A stretch of DNA of 64,000 nucleotides from Pseudomonas sp. LBUM920 (lineage in GTDB: Bacteria; Pseudomonadota; Gammaproteobacteria; Pseudomonadales; Pseudomonadaceae), in the NCBI RefSeq assembly GCF_003852315.1, contig NZ_CP027762.1:2523501-2587500 (forward strand), read 5' to 3'. Both the position numbers and the translations under genes were made by a program. The notes under the pieces are model-generated. The model saw only the letters and a list, made by a program, of their open reading frames with translations. It ran no database searches and was not told the origin of the DNA. Shown one piece after another: positions 34,027 to 42,591 of this stretch (position 1 is the stretch's first letter; each line of letters starts with the position of its first letter).

Positions 34027-34341
34027 TCAAGCCGGGAACAGCTCGCTCAGCTTCATTGCCAGCATCATGTCGCCTTCGGTGCGCAGTTTGCCGCTCATGA
34101 AGGCCTGCATGCCATCGGTGTCGCCGCTGACGATGCCTTCCATGGTTTCGCCGTCGGTGACCAGCGTGACCTGGGCGTCAGGGTTTTCGCCTTCGAGCAG
34201 TTCGCAGGTGTTGTTCTTGACCACCAGCGAGAAGTTCTGGGTGTCGTCGATACGGAAACCGAACACCAGGTCCAGGCCGTCGGCAGCGGCTGGGTTGAAT
34301 TTGGCTTTCATTGCTTCTACAGCTTTGGCTACGTCAGTCAT
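34027..34341 (-). CDS. SCP2 sterol-binding domain protein
   Basis: A 104-aa stand-alone SCP2 domain with the typical AAADGLDLVFGFRID, CELLEGENPDAQVTL and KLRTEGDMMLAMKLSELFP. These bind lipids or acyl-CoA in a hydrophobic tunnel. Followed on the same strand by nothing, preceded by the histidine phosphatase gene (34398-35108); the two are probably one unit. Confidence 0.88.
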   Translation of the reverse strand: MTDVAKAVEAMKAKFNPAAADGLDLVFGFRIDDTQNFSLVVKNNTCELLEGENPDAQVTLVTDGETMEGIVSGDTDGMQAFMSGKLRTEGDMMLAMKLSELFPA

Positions 34342-34397
34342 GGTTTCGATCCTTAAGGGTAGAGTCCAGTGACCTTGGGGTCACGGTTGGCCGCAGT

Positions 34398-35108
34398 TCA
34401 TCGGAAAGTGATGAGCTGCGGCGCCTTCAACAGTTGCAAGTGGGTATGACTGTTGAAGGAAGCCAGCGCCACCTCGCGTCCACGGAATTTCAGCTGGTTG
34501 AGCGAGGTGTTAACAATTTGCCAATTGAGCTCGAACGCCTGGGCGGCAGGCATGCGGGTAATCAAGTGAAGCAGGGCGGTGATCGTGCCGCCGGAGGTGA
34601 ACACGGCGATCTTGTCAGTGTTCTCGGCGGTTTCGAGAATCCGTTGCAGGCCGCCTTGTACGCGTTCGACAAACCCCAGCCAGCTTTCCAGCCCCGGTGG
34701 GTCATAGGTGCCGGCCAGCCAACGCTCGATGATCAACGCAAAGATGCGCTGGAATTCGCTGCGGTTGTGCGCCGCATTGCGCAGGATCTCCAGGGCTTCG
34801 GGCTCGGTGGTCAGCAGGTCGGGGAGCAGGGCGCGGATGATCGCGTCGGCGTCGAATTCGTTGAAGGCGCTGTCGATGTCCAGCGAAGGTACCGGCAGGC
34901 CACGGGCTGCATATTGATCGAGTACGGACGTGGCGGTGTGCTGCTGGCGGTGCAGGTCGCCCGCTATACAGCGATCGAACGTAAGGCCCAGGTCTGCCAG
35001 ATGGCGTCCGAGCACTTGCGCTTGTTCCACGCCGACGGGCGACAGGACGTCATAGTCGTCTGCACCGAAAGAGGCCTGGCCATGTCGAATCAGATAAATG
35101 CTGCCCAC
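34398..35108 (-). CDS. Histidine phosphatase family protein
   Basis: A 236-aa phosphoglycerate-mutase-like phosphatase. The catalytic RHG motif lies in IYLIRHGQASFGADDYDVLS near residue 8, and the second His in VFTSGGTI is replaced by Ser in the usual S/G-H position, so the activity may be altered. Upstream of the SCP2 gene with a 56-bp gap. Substrate unknown. Confidence 0.82.
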   Translation of the reverse strand: MGSIYLIRHGQASFGADDYDVLSPVGVEQAQVLGRHLADLGLTFDRCIAGDLHRQQHTATSVLDQYAARGLPVPSLDIDSAFNEFDADAIIRALLPDLLTTEPEALEILRNAAHNRSEFQRIFALIIERWLAGTYDPPGLESWLGFVERVQGGLQRILETAENTDKIAVFTSGGTITALLHLITRMPAAQAFELNWQIVNTSLNQLKFRGREVALASFNSHTHLQLLKAPQLITFR

Positions 35109-35301
35109 GTCCGTTTTCCCGGTACGTTGAAAGTCTGGCGAGGTTATGAGGATGCCGGAGAGCTGTCAATGAAAAAACATACGCTTGTTTTAAAAGCCCG
35201 TTAGAGCCCGCTTGCTGGCGGTTTGATCACTGGCTCGAACGCGGTGCCGTCGGTATGCTGGGCCCATCCGCGCCTGGCGCAGTGCATTTTTAAGGAGACA
35301 T

Positions 35302-36327
35302 ATGGATTTTCTGGCCGAATACGCGAGCTTTCTGGCGAAGACCGTCACCCTGGTGGTCGCTATTCTGGTGGTACTGATCAGTTTCGCGGCGCTGCGCAGC
35401 AAAGGCCGTCGCAAGTCCGCCGGCCAATTGCAGGTCAGCAAGCTCAATGATTTCTACAAGGGCCTGCGTGAGCGCCTGGAATCGAGCCTGCTCGACAAGG
35501 ACCAGCTCAAGGCCCTGCGCAAAGCCGAAAGCAAAACCGAAAAAAAGAATGGCAAGAAGAAATCCGAGGCCAAGCCACGGGTGTTTGTGCTGGATTTCGA
35601 CGGCGACATCAAGGCCTCGGCCACCGAGAGCCTGCGCCATGAAATCACCGCACTGCTGAGCCTGGCCACGCCGAAAGACGAAGTGGTGCTGCGCCTGGAA
35701 AGCGGCGGCGGCATGGTCCACAGCTACGGCCTGGCCTCATCCCAGCTGGCGCGTATCCGCCAGGCGGGCGTGCCATTGACCGTGTGCATCGACAAGGTCG
35801 CGGCCAGCGGCGGCTACATGATGGCGTGCATCGGCGAGAAGATCATCAGCGCACCGTTCGCCATCCTTGGTTCGATTGGCGTGGTAGCGCAGTTGCCCAA
35901 CGTCAACCGCCTGCTGAAAAAACATGACATCGATTTCGAGGTGCTGACGGCTGGTGAATACAAACGCACCCTCACCGTGTTTGGCGAAAACACCGAGAAG
36001 GGCCGCGAGAAGTTCCAGGAAGACCTGGACATCACCCATCAGCTGTTCAAGAACTTCGTGTCGCGCTATCGCCCTCAGCTGGCAATCGATGATGTCGCGA
36101 CCGGGGAAGTGTGGCTGGGCGTTGCCGCCCTCGACAAGCAACTGGTCGACGAGCTGCAAACCAGCGACGAATACCTGGCCACCAAGGCCAAGACCGCCGA
36201 GGTGTTCCACCTGCACTATGCCGAGCGTAAAAGCCTGCAAGAGCGGGTCGGCCTGGCGGCCAGCGGTTCGGTGGACCGAGTGCTGCTGACCTGGTGGAGC
36301 CGGTTGACCCAGCAGCGGTTCTGGTAA
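35302..36327 (+). CDS. sohB: Inner-membrane serine protease SohB
   Basis: A 341-aa protein of the SppA/S49 family. One N-terminal transmembrane helix (TVTLVVAILVVLISFAAL) and a Lys-rich linker precede the protease domain. The Ser lies in DKVAASGGYMMACIG and the general-base Lys in LTAGEYKRTLTVFG, giving the Ser-Lys dyad. Cleaves peptides or signal peptides in the periplasm. AAGGAGACAT precedes the ATG. A REPIN follows its stop. Confidence 0.93.
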   Translation: MDFLAEYASFLAKTVTLVVAILVVLISFAALRSKGRRKSAGQLQVSKLNDFYKGLRERLESSLLDKDQLKALRKAESKTEKKNGKKKSEAKPRVFVLDFDGDIKASATESLRHEITALLSLATPKDEVVLRLESGGGMVHSYGLASSQLARIRQAGVPLTVCIDKVAASGGYMMACIGEKIISAPFAILGSIGVVAQLPNVNRLLKKHDIDFEVLTAGEYKRTLTVFGENTEKGREKFQEDLDITHQLFKNFVSRYRPQLAIDDVATGEVWLGVAALDKQLVDELQTSDEYLATKAKTAEVFHLHYAERKSLQERVGLAASGSVDRVLLTWWSRLTQQRFW

Positions 36328-36350
36328 TTCCAGACTGCAGGTCAACCCCT

Positions 36351-36438
36351 TGTGGGAGAGGGCTTGCTCGCGAATGCGGTGTTTCAGTTCAGATGTGTTG
36401 ACTGACACAGCGCATTCGCGAGCAAGCCCGCTCCCACA
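36351..36438. repeat. REPIN element
   Basis: Arms TGTGGGAGAGGGCTTGCTCG (36351-) and CGAGCAAGCCCGCTCCCACA (ending 36438) are near-perfect inverted copies about 90 bp apart. Between the convergent sohB and MFS genes, so it may also limit read-through. Confidence 0.85.
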
Positions 36439-36439
36439 T

Positions 36440-37957
36440 TCAGTTCTGCGCTAGCACAACGGGAATCGGCTTTCGCATCAGCATTCCCACCACCAACGCC
36501 CCCAGCAATCCCAACACCCCCGCCACCCACAACACCGCGCTGAACCCACCCACAAACGCTTGCCGTGCCAGCGGTTGCACCACCGCCCGTGCCGTCTGCG
36601 GCAACACACCCATCGCTGCCTGCATATCACCGGCTACTACGCGCGAGGCAATCGCCGCTGCCTGCGCCTGCCACTGCGGCTCGATACTTGCGCGCAGCAA
36701 CTGCTCGCTGTGGCTGCTCAGCAATGCCCCGTACACGCCGATAGCCAACATGATCGCGCTGAAGCGCATCGTGGTACTCATGCCTGATGCCATGCCCGCG
36801 CGGTCCCGAGGCACGCAAGCCATGATGTTTTTCTGCGTATCGCCATTGAGCAGGCCCGCGCCGGCGCCGGTCACGGCAATTGCCAGGGCGAAGGGCACGT
36901 AGCCACCCACATTGACCGCCCAGGCGCTCAGCAGGTTGCCGCAACCGACCAACGCCAAACCGCTCGCCATCATGGTCGCCGGTGCGAAGCGCCCGGCCAG
37001 GCGAGCGCCGATCCGTGGGCAAATCAGCATGGTCAGCGCAAACGGCAGCATCCCCAGGCCCGAGGCAACCGCACAGAAGCCCAAACCGTTTTGCAGGTAG
37101 AACGGCAACAGCGTCATCATCACCTGGGCGCAGCCGGCATAGGCAAACATCCCCAGCAACGCGCCGATAAAGCGCGGGTGGCGAAACAGCTGCAGGTCCA
37201 CCATGGGCCGTCGCTGCACGCGCTCGGCGAGCACAAACACACCCAGCAGCACGGCGCCGCCAATAAGCCGCGCATAGGTCAGCGGGTTGTTCCAGCCGAT
37301 GCGATTGGCCTCGATCAATCCCCAGATCAGGCACAACAGGCTGGCACTGAAGGCCAGGCTGCCCCACGGATCAAGCCGCGCCGATTGGGTATCGCGGGAC
37401 TCTGCAATCGCACGCAGCACCAGCGCCATCAGCCCCAGGCCCACGGGCAGGTTGAGGTAGAAAATCCAGCGCCAGCCCAGGTACTGAGTGATCAAGCCCC
37501 CCAAGGTCGGCGCGGCGGTCATCGCCACGCCCATGCACGCGCCCCAGAACGCCCAGGCTTTGGCGCGCTCCACTTCATCATGAAACGTATGGCCGATGGA
37601 GGCCAGGGCGGAGGTTAGCAGTAACGCCGCGCCGACGCCTTTGACGGCGCGGGCGATGTCCAGAAACAGCGCATTCGGTGCGGCGCCACAGCCCAGGGAG
37701 GCCAGGATGAAAATGCTCAAGCCCCAGACCAGGGTCTTCTTGCGCCCAAAGCGGTCGGCGAGGCTGCCGGCCGGCAATAACAACGCGGCAAACGCGAGCA
37801 TATAGGCGCTGACCACCCACTCGATGTCAGCAAAATTGGCGCCCAGGTCACGGGCGATGCTCGGCAGGGTCACGGCGACGATATTGGTGTCGAGCACGAT
37901 CAGCGCACAAACGCCGGACGCCGTGAGCAGCGTCAAGCGCGGACTGACCCGGCTCAT
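36440..37957 (-). CDS. MFS drug efflux transporter, DHA2 (EmrB/QacA) family
   Basis: A 505-aa protein with about 14 helices. Motif LADRFGRKKTLVWGLS and the DHA2 signature LDTNIVAVTLPSIARDL in helix 1 are present; GWRWIFYLNLPVGL is the conserved helix 5-6 region. Predicted proton-driven export of toxic compounds. Divergent from a LysR gene at 38108, its likely controller. Confidence 0.88.
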   Translation of the reverse strand: MSRVSPRLTLLTASGVCALIVLDTNIVAVTLPSIARDLGANFADIEWVVSAYMLAFAALLLPAGSLADRFGRKKTLVWGLSIFILASLGCGAAPNALFLDIARAVKGVGAALLLTSALASIGHTFHDEVERAKAWAFWGACMGVAMTAAPTLGGLITQYLGWRWIFYLNLPVGLGLMALVLRAIAESRDTQSARLDPWGSLAFSASLLCLIWGLIEANRIGWNNPLTYARLIGGAVLLGVFVLAERVQRRPMVDLQLFRHPRFIGALLGMFAYAGCAQVMMTLLPFYLQNGLGFCAVASGLGMLPFALTMLICPRIGARLAGRFAPATMMASGLALVGCGNLLSAWAVNVGGYVPFALAIAVTGAGAGLLNGDTQKNIMACVPRDRAGMASGMSTTMRFSAIMLAIGVYGALLSSHSEQLLRASIEPQWQAQAAAIASRVVAGDMQAAMGVLPQTARAVVQPLARQAFVGGFSAVLWVAGVLGLLGALVVGMLMRKPIPVVLAQN

Positions 37958-38107
37958 GGCTGAATTACCCTGCAGGCAATAAGGAAAAGGCAGTTGACGA
38001 TCATCGCGTAGGCTCTCTAGTGTTGAGGTGCTGTGAGCTTATCGCCGGCGAAGACCGGTCTTGTTAGCTTGCCTGAAGCACTTCATTACCTTTGAGCTAA
38101 TCCTGCA

Positions 38108-38989
38108 ATGGACATCCGCCATTTCCGCTACTTCCTCGCCGTCGCCCGTCAGCGCAACTTCAGCCGCGCCGCCGAGCAGTTAGGCATCGCCCCGCCGACC
38201 TTGAGCCGGCAAATCCAGGACATGGAAGCCAGCCTGGGCACCCGCTTGTTTGTCCGCCAGCAGCGCGAAGTCAGCCTCACCGAAGCCGGTGCGGCGTTGC
38301 TGGTTGAAGCCGAAGCCACGGTGCGCCAATTCGAATTCGCCCAGCGCAGTGCCCAGCGCGCCGGGCGCGGCGAGATCGGTCATATCGAGCTGGGCTACGT
38401 GGCCTCAGCGGTGTACTCCGGCGTGTTGCAGCGCCAGATGCGCGCGTTCAGCCAGGCATTTCCCGATGTGAGCGTGAACGTGCGCGAATGGGCGATGGCG
38501 ACATTGCCGAGCGCGGTGGCGGACGGGCGCTATGACATCGGCTATATCCGCTCGCCCATGACCCTGCCCGATGGCGTGGACGCCGTGCGCCTGGCCAGCG
38601 AAGGCTTTGTGTTGGCGCTGCCGCAGGATTCCTGGCTGCTGGGGCTCAAAGCCATTGGCTGTGAACACCTGCAAAACGAGACCTTTATTCTGCCGGAACA
38701 AATCAGCGGCACCTTGCACGTCGCTGCAAAGGGCGGTTTTGCCCCGCGCCTGGGGCCACAGCCGGGTGGCTTGGTGGCGGTGATGGCGTTGGTGTCGTTA
38801 GGGCAGGGCGTGGCGGTCGTGCCGGCGTCGATGGTCGGGCATGTGAGTTTGCCGGGCGTGGTCTACCGCAGCATCAAGGGCAGCGAGGCCTCGTCGTGGC
38901 TGTCGCTGATACACCGGCGCTTTGAAAAAGCACCGGCGGTGGTGCGGTATATCGAGCAGGTCAAGCAGATGACTAAGCTGGATGCTTGA
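38108..38989 (+). CDS. LysR-family transcriptional regulator
   Basis: A 293-aa regulator with HTH MDIRHFRYFLAVARQRNFSR and LGIAPPTLSRQIQDMEASLG, and an effector domain from about residue 90. Divergent from the DHA2 efflux gene; the 150-bp gap probably holds shared operator and promoters. Its 3' end runs into the SorC-regulator remnant. Confidence 0.9.
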   Translation: MDIRHFRYFLAVARQRNFSRAAEQLGIAPPTLSRQIQDMEASLGTRLFVRQQREVSLTEAGAALLVEAEATVRQFEFAQRSAQRAGRGEIGHIELGYVASAVYSGVLQRQMRAFSQAFPDVSVNVREWAMATLPSAVADGRYDIGYIRSPMTLPDGVDAVRLASEGFVLALPQDSWLLGLKAIGCEHLQNETFILPEQISGTLHVAAKGGFAPRLGPQPGGLVAVMALVSLGQGVAVVPASMVGHVSLPGVVYRSIKGSEASSWLSLIHRRFEKAPAVVRYIEQVKQMTKLDA

Positions 38990-39290
38990 TCGCGGCGGGT
39001 TGGAGGCTGTGCGGGCTAACCGTGTGTCCGGTACGGTGGGCGACATGATGGGTTATGACTTTATCGACATACACGGGCAGCCGGCGGTCAACGCCATCCA
39101 GGGGCGGGTGATCGGCCTGACGGTGCAGGCGCTGTTTCGCATCCCGGACGTGGTGGCGATTGCCAGTGAGAACACCAAGGCGGCGGCGACGCTTGGCGCG
39201 TTGCGCTCGGGGGTGATTAATACCCTTGCAACCATGGTGACGAATGCGCATACGATTTTGGCGCTGGATGGTGCGACGCGTAAAAGCTGA
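38990..39290 (+). pseudogene. C-terminal remnant of a SorC-family sugar-binding regulator
   Basis: The frame that starts at the LysR stop and ends at 39290 encodes about 100 aa that read as the end of a SorC/DeoR-type regulator. Matching segments are SGTVGDMMGYDFIDIHGQ, GRVIGLTVQALFRIPDVVAI and GALRSGVINTLATM. Whole SorC regulators are about 315 aa; the HTH and most of the effector domain are absent. No start, ribosome site or promoter is visible, so I take it as a decayed fragment. Confidence 0.7.
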
Positions 39291-39307
39291 CACGACGCAG
39301 AGCAACC

Positions 39308-39410
39308 TGTGGGAGCGGGCTTGTGTGGGAGCTGGCTTGCCTGCGATAGCGTCACCTCGGTTTGACTGACGCATCGAGTTGCCTGTGTCGCAGGCAAGCC
39401 AGCTCCCACA
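39308..39410. repeat. REPIN element with doubled left arm
   Basis: Two left arms (TGTGGGAGCGGGCTT at 39308 and TGTGGGAGCTGGCTTGCCTG about 15 bp later) face one right arm, CAGGCAAGCCAGCTCCCACA, ending at 39410. The second arm matches the right one best. Confidence 0.85.
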
Positions 39411-39673
39411 TGGGTTTTGTGTTGGTTTGTGTACAGATTTTGTAATAGTTTTGCGTTGTAGGAAATTTAGGTTTCGATTGTACGATTCAGGTCCTTTTCC
39501 ACTGCAGGACTTGCATGAACACCCTCTCGGAGCCTCCCAGTCGTCTTTCCCCAAGACATCCGCTGTTGCTGTTCCCGCTGAAGCACCCCGTATTCGATGG
39601 CTGCCCTTGTCCCGGTCCACTGACCGCGCCTTGCCGTGTCCGGCATTCAGACATCTATAACGAGGCTCTATAA
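39411..39673. other. Long upstream region of the TerC-type gene
   Basis: About 260 bp with no gene. A poly-T/A-rich stretch at 39420-39490 could hold a promoter, followed by about 180 bp that would be 5' leader. TerC genes are often controlled by yybP-ykoY manganese riboswitches, but I could not find that conserved core here. Confidence 0.35.
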
Positions 39674-41239
39674 ATGGAATGGTTAGCGGATCCAACGGCC
39701 TGGCTCGGCCTGTTGACCTTGATTGTGCTGGAACTGGTACTGGGCATCGACAACCTGGTGTTTATCGCGATCCTGGCGGACAAGCTGCCGCCGGAGCAGC
39801 GCGACCGGGCGCGGTTGATCGGGTTGTCCCTGGCGTTGCTGATGCGCCTGGGCCTGCTGGCGAGTATTTCCTGGATGGTCACCCTTACTCAGCCGCTGTT
39901 CGAGGTTTTCGGCAAGGGGTTTTCCGGCCGTGACCTGATCATGTTGTTTGGCGGTGTGTTCCTGTTGTTCAAGGCCACTATGGAATTGCACGAGCGCCTC
40001 GAAGGTCACGTCGCCCAGCGGGCCGGCAATGCCACCTATGCGATGTTCTGGCCGATCGTCGCGCAGATTGTGGTGCTCGACGCGGTGTTCTCCCTCGACG
40101 CGGTGGTGACCGCCGTGGGCATGGTCGATGAGCTGGCGGTGATGATGATCGCAGTGATCGTGTCCATCGGCCTGATGATTGTCGCGAGCAAGCCGCTGAC
40201 CCGTTTCGTCAACGCGCACCCGACGGTGATCATGCTGTGCCTGAGTTTCCTGATGATGATCGGCCTGGTGCTGACTGCCGAAGGCTTGGGTTTCCACGTG
40301 CCCAAGGGGTACTTGTACGCGGCGATGGGCTTCTCGATTGTGGTGGAGCTGTTCAACCAGCTTGCCCGCGCCCGTCGCAAAAAGTCGGTACAGGGCACGT
40401 TGCCGGTGCGCCAACGCACTGCGCATGCGGTGATGCGTTTACTGGGGGGGCGCAGTCTGGCCGTGGAGGGCATGGATGACGACGTTGCCGACTTGATGGG
40501 CGAGCCGGATGCGACCCAGGGCCCGCTGTTTGACCGACGCGAGCGCGTGATGATCAGTGGCGTGTTGCAGTTGGCCGAGCGCCCGATCCGCAGCTTGATG
40601 ACGCCGCGGGCCAAGGTCGACTGTATCGATCTAGCGGACGATGCCGACACTATCCGCCGTAAATTGATGCATTCGTCCTACTCCCGGCTGCCGTTGATCC
40701 GCAACGGTGCTGTCGATGAGCCATTGGGCTTTGTGCACAAGAAGGAGTTGCTCAAAGAATACCTGGCCGGCCACGAGCCGAACCTGGAGCACCTGGCGCG
40801 CCGCGCGGTCAACCTGCTGGAGAGCTTTTCGATTCTCAACGCCCTGGAGCAGATGCGCCAGGCATCCACCCATATTGCGTTTGTGATCAACGAATTCGGT
40901 GATTTCATCGGCGTGCTGAGCATGACCGACATCCTTGAATCCATCGCTGGTGAATTGCCGGATGCCAGCGAAATCGAAGGGCCGGATATCGTCGAGGAGG
41001 GCGCAGGCTTTCGCGCCAATGGCGCCTTGACCCTTAACCAGGTGCGCCAGCGCACCGGCTTCAAGGCCGTGGCCACCGACGATTACCAGACGCTCGCAGG
41101 TTTGGTGATGAGTCTGCTGGACCGCTTGCCGCGAGTGGGCGACAGCCTGGAGCACGAAGGCTGGCACCTGACGGTGGCGGCAGTGGAGGAGCGGCGGGTG
41201 ACGCAGGTGCTGCTGATACCTACGGCGCGTAGTCTTTGA
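39674..41239 (+). CDS. TerC family membrane protein with CBS pair and CorC/HlyC domain
   Basis: A 521-aa protein. Residues 1-240 form a TerC domain with acidic helices: LTLIVLELVLGIDNLVFIAI and QIVVLDAVFSLDAVVTAVGM. A CBS pair spans about 300-420 (MTPRAKVDCIDLADDADTIR; HIAFVINEFGDFIGVLSMTD), and a CorC_HlyC domain ends the protein. This is the YegH/YoaE architecture. TerC proteins export Mn2+ or load metals onto exoproteins; metal specificity here is not known. Confidence 0.9.
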   Translation: MEWLADPTAWLGLLTLIVLELVLGIDNLVFIAILADKLPPEQRDRARLIGLSLALLMRLGLLASISWMVTLTQPLFEVFGKGFSGRDLIMLFGGVFLLFKATMELHERLEGHVAQRAGNATYAMFWPIVAQIVVLDAVFSLDAVVTAVGMVDELAVMMIAVIVSIGLMIVASKPLTRFVNAHPTVIMLCLSFLMMIGLVLTAEGLGFHVPKGYLYAAMGFSIVVELFNQLARARRKKSVQGTLPVRQRTAHAVMRLLGGRSLAVEGMDDDVADLMGEPDATQGPLFDRRERVMISGVLQLAERPIRSLMTPRAKVDCIDLADDADTIRRKLMHSSYSRLPLIRNGAVDEPLGFVHKKELLKEYLAGHEPNLEHLARRAVNLLESFSILNALEQMRQASTHIAFVINEFGDFIGVLSMTDILESIAGELPDASEIEGPDIVEEGAGFRANGALTLNQVRQRTGFKAVATDDYQTLAGLVMSLLDRLPRVGDSLEHEGWHLTVAAVEERRVTQVLLIPTARSL

Positions 41240-41552
41240 ACACCTGATCCAGAAGTGCTTCCTGTTCATCCGGCGCGCCAATGCCCTTGAGGTTTTCGAC
41301 CTCAAGGGCATTTTTGTAGACCACCAGAGTGGGGGTGCCGTCCACGCCTTCGATTCTCGGCGTCCGGGCGGTGTCCAGGATCATGCTCTTCACTCGGCCG
41401 GCGTATTTTTCGGCGATGCTATTAAAGCGTGGGTGAACTCCCAGGCACGCCTGGCAGGACTGGGAAGTAAACAGCACGATGACCAGCGGGTGCTGATTCA
41501 GAACCTGCTGGTAGTCGCTGAGGGTATCAATCACCGCATTGGCAGCACCCAT
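41220..41552 (-). CDS. Thioredoxin family protein
   Basis: A 110-aa thioredoxin-fold protein. The active site is SQSCQACLGVHPRF (CxxC), preceded by LVIVLFTS and followed by the cis-Pro GVDGTPTLVVYKNAL. ATG 41552 has AAGGAG 6 nt upstream, so the upstream in-frame GTG is rejected. It overlaps the TerC 3' end by 20 bp, convergent. Function: disulfide or peroxide-stress reduction. Confidence 0.87.
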   Translation of the reverse strand: MGAANAVIDTLSDYQQVLNQHPLVIVLFTSQSCQACLGVHPRFNSIAEKYAGRVKSMILDTARTPRIEGVDGTPTLVVYKNALEVENLKGIGAPDEQEALLDQVFKDYAP

Positions 41553-41648
41553 GATGATCTCCTTGTGCACCTGGCCGAGGGGGCCTGCCGGGTACGCTAG
41601 ATCGCGAGATCACCACCGTCTACTGTCAACCTTCACAGGTAGACAGGC

Positions 41649-41897
41649 TCATGCATCGTCGGCACGCTCGGTTCGTTCACGCGCCTTGCGCGCCTGGCTC
41701 GCGCATTTCTTGTATTCCTCATTGTCCCTGGACGCCTTCGCCCGACGATAGCCATGGTGGTTCTGGCTGGTGTAATCAGTGCTGAAGGCTTCCTTGAGCT
41801 TCTGAAGTTCTTCCTTGCATTCACGGCGATCATTACTGGCCGAAGCCGTACCGGCCGCCAGACAGCCCAGCAACACCACCATTAGGCTTACCTTCAT
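41649..41897 (-). CDS. Small secreted charged protein
   Basis: An 82-aa protein with a signal peptide (KVSLMVVLLGCLAAGTASA). The mature part is Lys/Glu/Arg-rich with two Cys (RRECKEELQKLKEAF and EYKKCASQARKARERTERAD). Family not recognised. Gene starts about 80 bp from the REP ladder at 41979-42312. Confidence 0.65.
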   Translation of the reverse strand: MKVSLMVVLLGCLAAGTASASNDRRECKEELQKLKEAFSTDYTSQNHHGYRRAKASRDNEEYKKCASQARKARERTERADDA

Positions 41898-41978
41898 CAC
41901 GCCACGCTCCCGTACACAGACCTCCCACCAGCCTAGCCCAGCACAAAAAAACAACCAGAGCCTCGCCAAGAAACGCTG

Positions 41979-42312
41979 GTGACGAGCAGACCTGCCATGG
42001 CAGACGGGCGACTTGTGGCAGATGGGCCATGTGACAAACGGGCCAGTCGTGGCAAACAGGCTAGCTGTAGTGAGCAAGCTTCCTGTGGCGAGCGGGCTTG
42101 CCCCGCGTTGGAGTGCGAAGCGCTCCCAAGCCAGCCGCCGCGCTATACCTGAAAAACCGCGTCGCCAGGTTTTGGGGCCGCTTCGCAGCCCAACGCGGGG
42201 CAAGCCCGCTCGCCACAAGAAGCCCGCTTGCCACCACCAGAAGCCCGCTTGCCACCATAAGAAGCCCGTCTGCCATCACACGCCCGCCTGCCACACCAAG
42301 CCCGCTTGCCAC
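41979..42312. repeat. REP palindrome flanked by mirror-image ladders of ~18-bp arm copies (locus B)
   Basis: The core arms are GTGGCGAGCGGGCTTGCC at 42085-42102 and its reverse complement at 42199-42216, extended by CCGCGTTGG/CCAACGCGG. On the left, copies begin at 42067, 42049, 42031, 42015, 41997 and 41979, mostly 18 bp apart. On the right, reverse-complement copies end at 42234, 42255, 42276, 42294 and 42312. Outer copies are degraded on the left but well conserved on the right. Confidence 0.85.
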
Positions 42313-42551
42313 AGAAAACACCCACGCCCTAGCACCGCCACGGTGCACGGTAACGCTACCGTGGTGCACCGCATCCAACTGTCACCGCCGTGTGTGGCCT
42401 TGCGTAGCAACACCTTCCAGGCTGCTGGCATAGCGCCTTACCCCAGCTCAATATCTATCCAATTGATTTAAAACAACTTTACCCGCGTCATGTTTTTCTG
42501 CAACTGCGTGTGGCACACTTTCTGCTGTCTATTCCGTTGTTACATACTAAG

Positions 42552-42567
42552 TTCCGGTATAGCGGAA
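42552..42567. promoter_or_regulatory. Candidate IclR-type operator
   Basis: TTCCGGTATAGCGGAA is a 16-bp dyad with only the two inner G/C positions mismatched. IclR-family sites are usually TTCCG...CGGAA-like dyads. It lies 25 bp upstream of the ABC binding-protein ATG, and an IclR gene is in the same locus. Confidence 0.5.
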
Positions 42568-42591
42568 TACACAACTCCTGGAGTGCTTGTC

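Noticed and set aside
39379..39660. 93-aa plus-strand frame upstream of the TerC gene
   Set aside because: Overlaps a REPIN and the leader, no ribosome site, no recognisable domain.
39411..39673. yybP-ykoY manganese riboswitch
   Set aside because: The conserved core could not be found by eye, so no riboswitch is claimed.
41979..42312. CRISPR-like short repeats at 41979-42312 and 20285-20577
   Set aside because: The 18-bp units are contiguous without spacers and invert about a central palindrome, so they derive from a REP.
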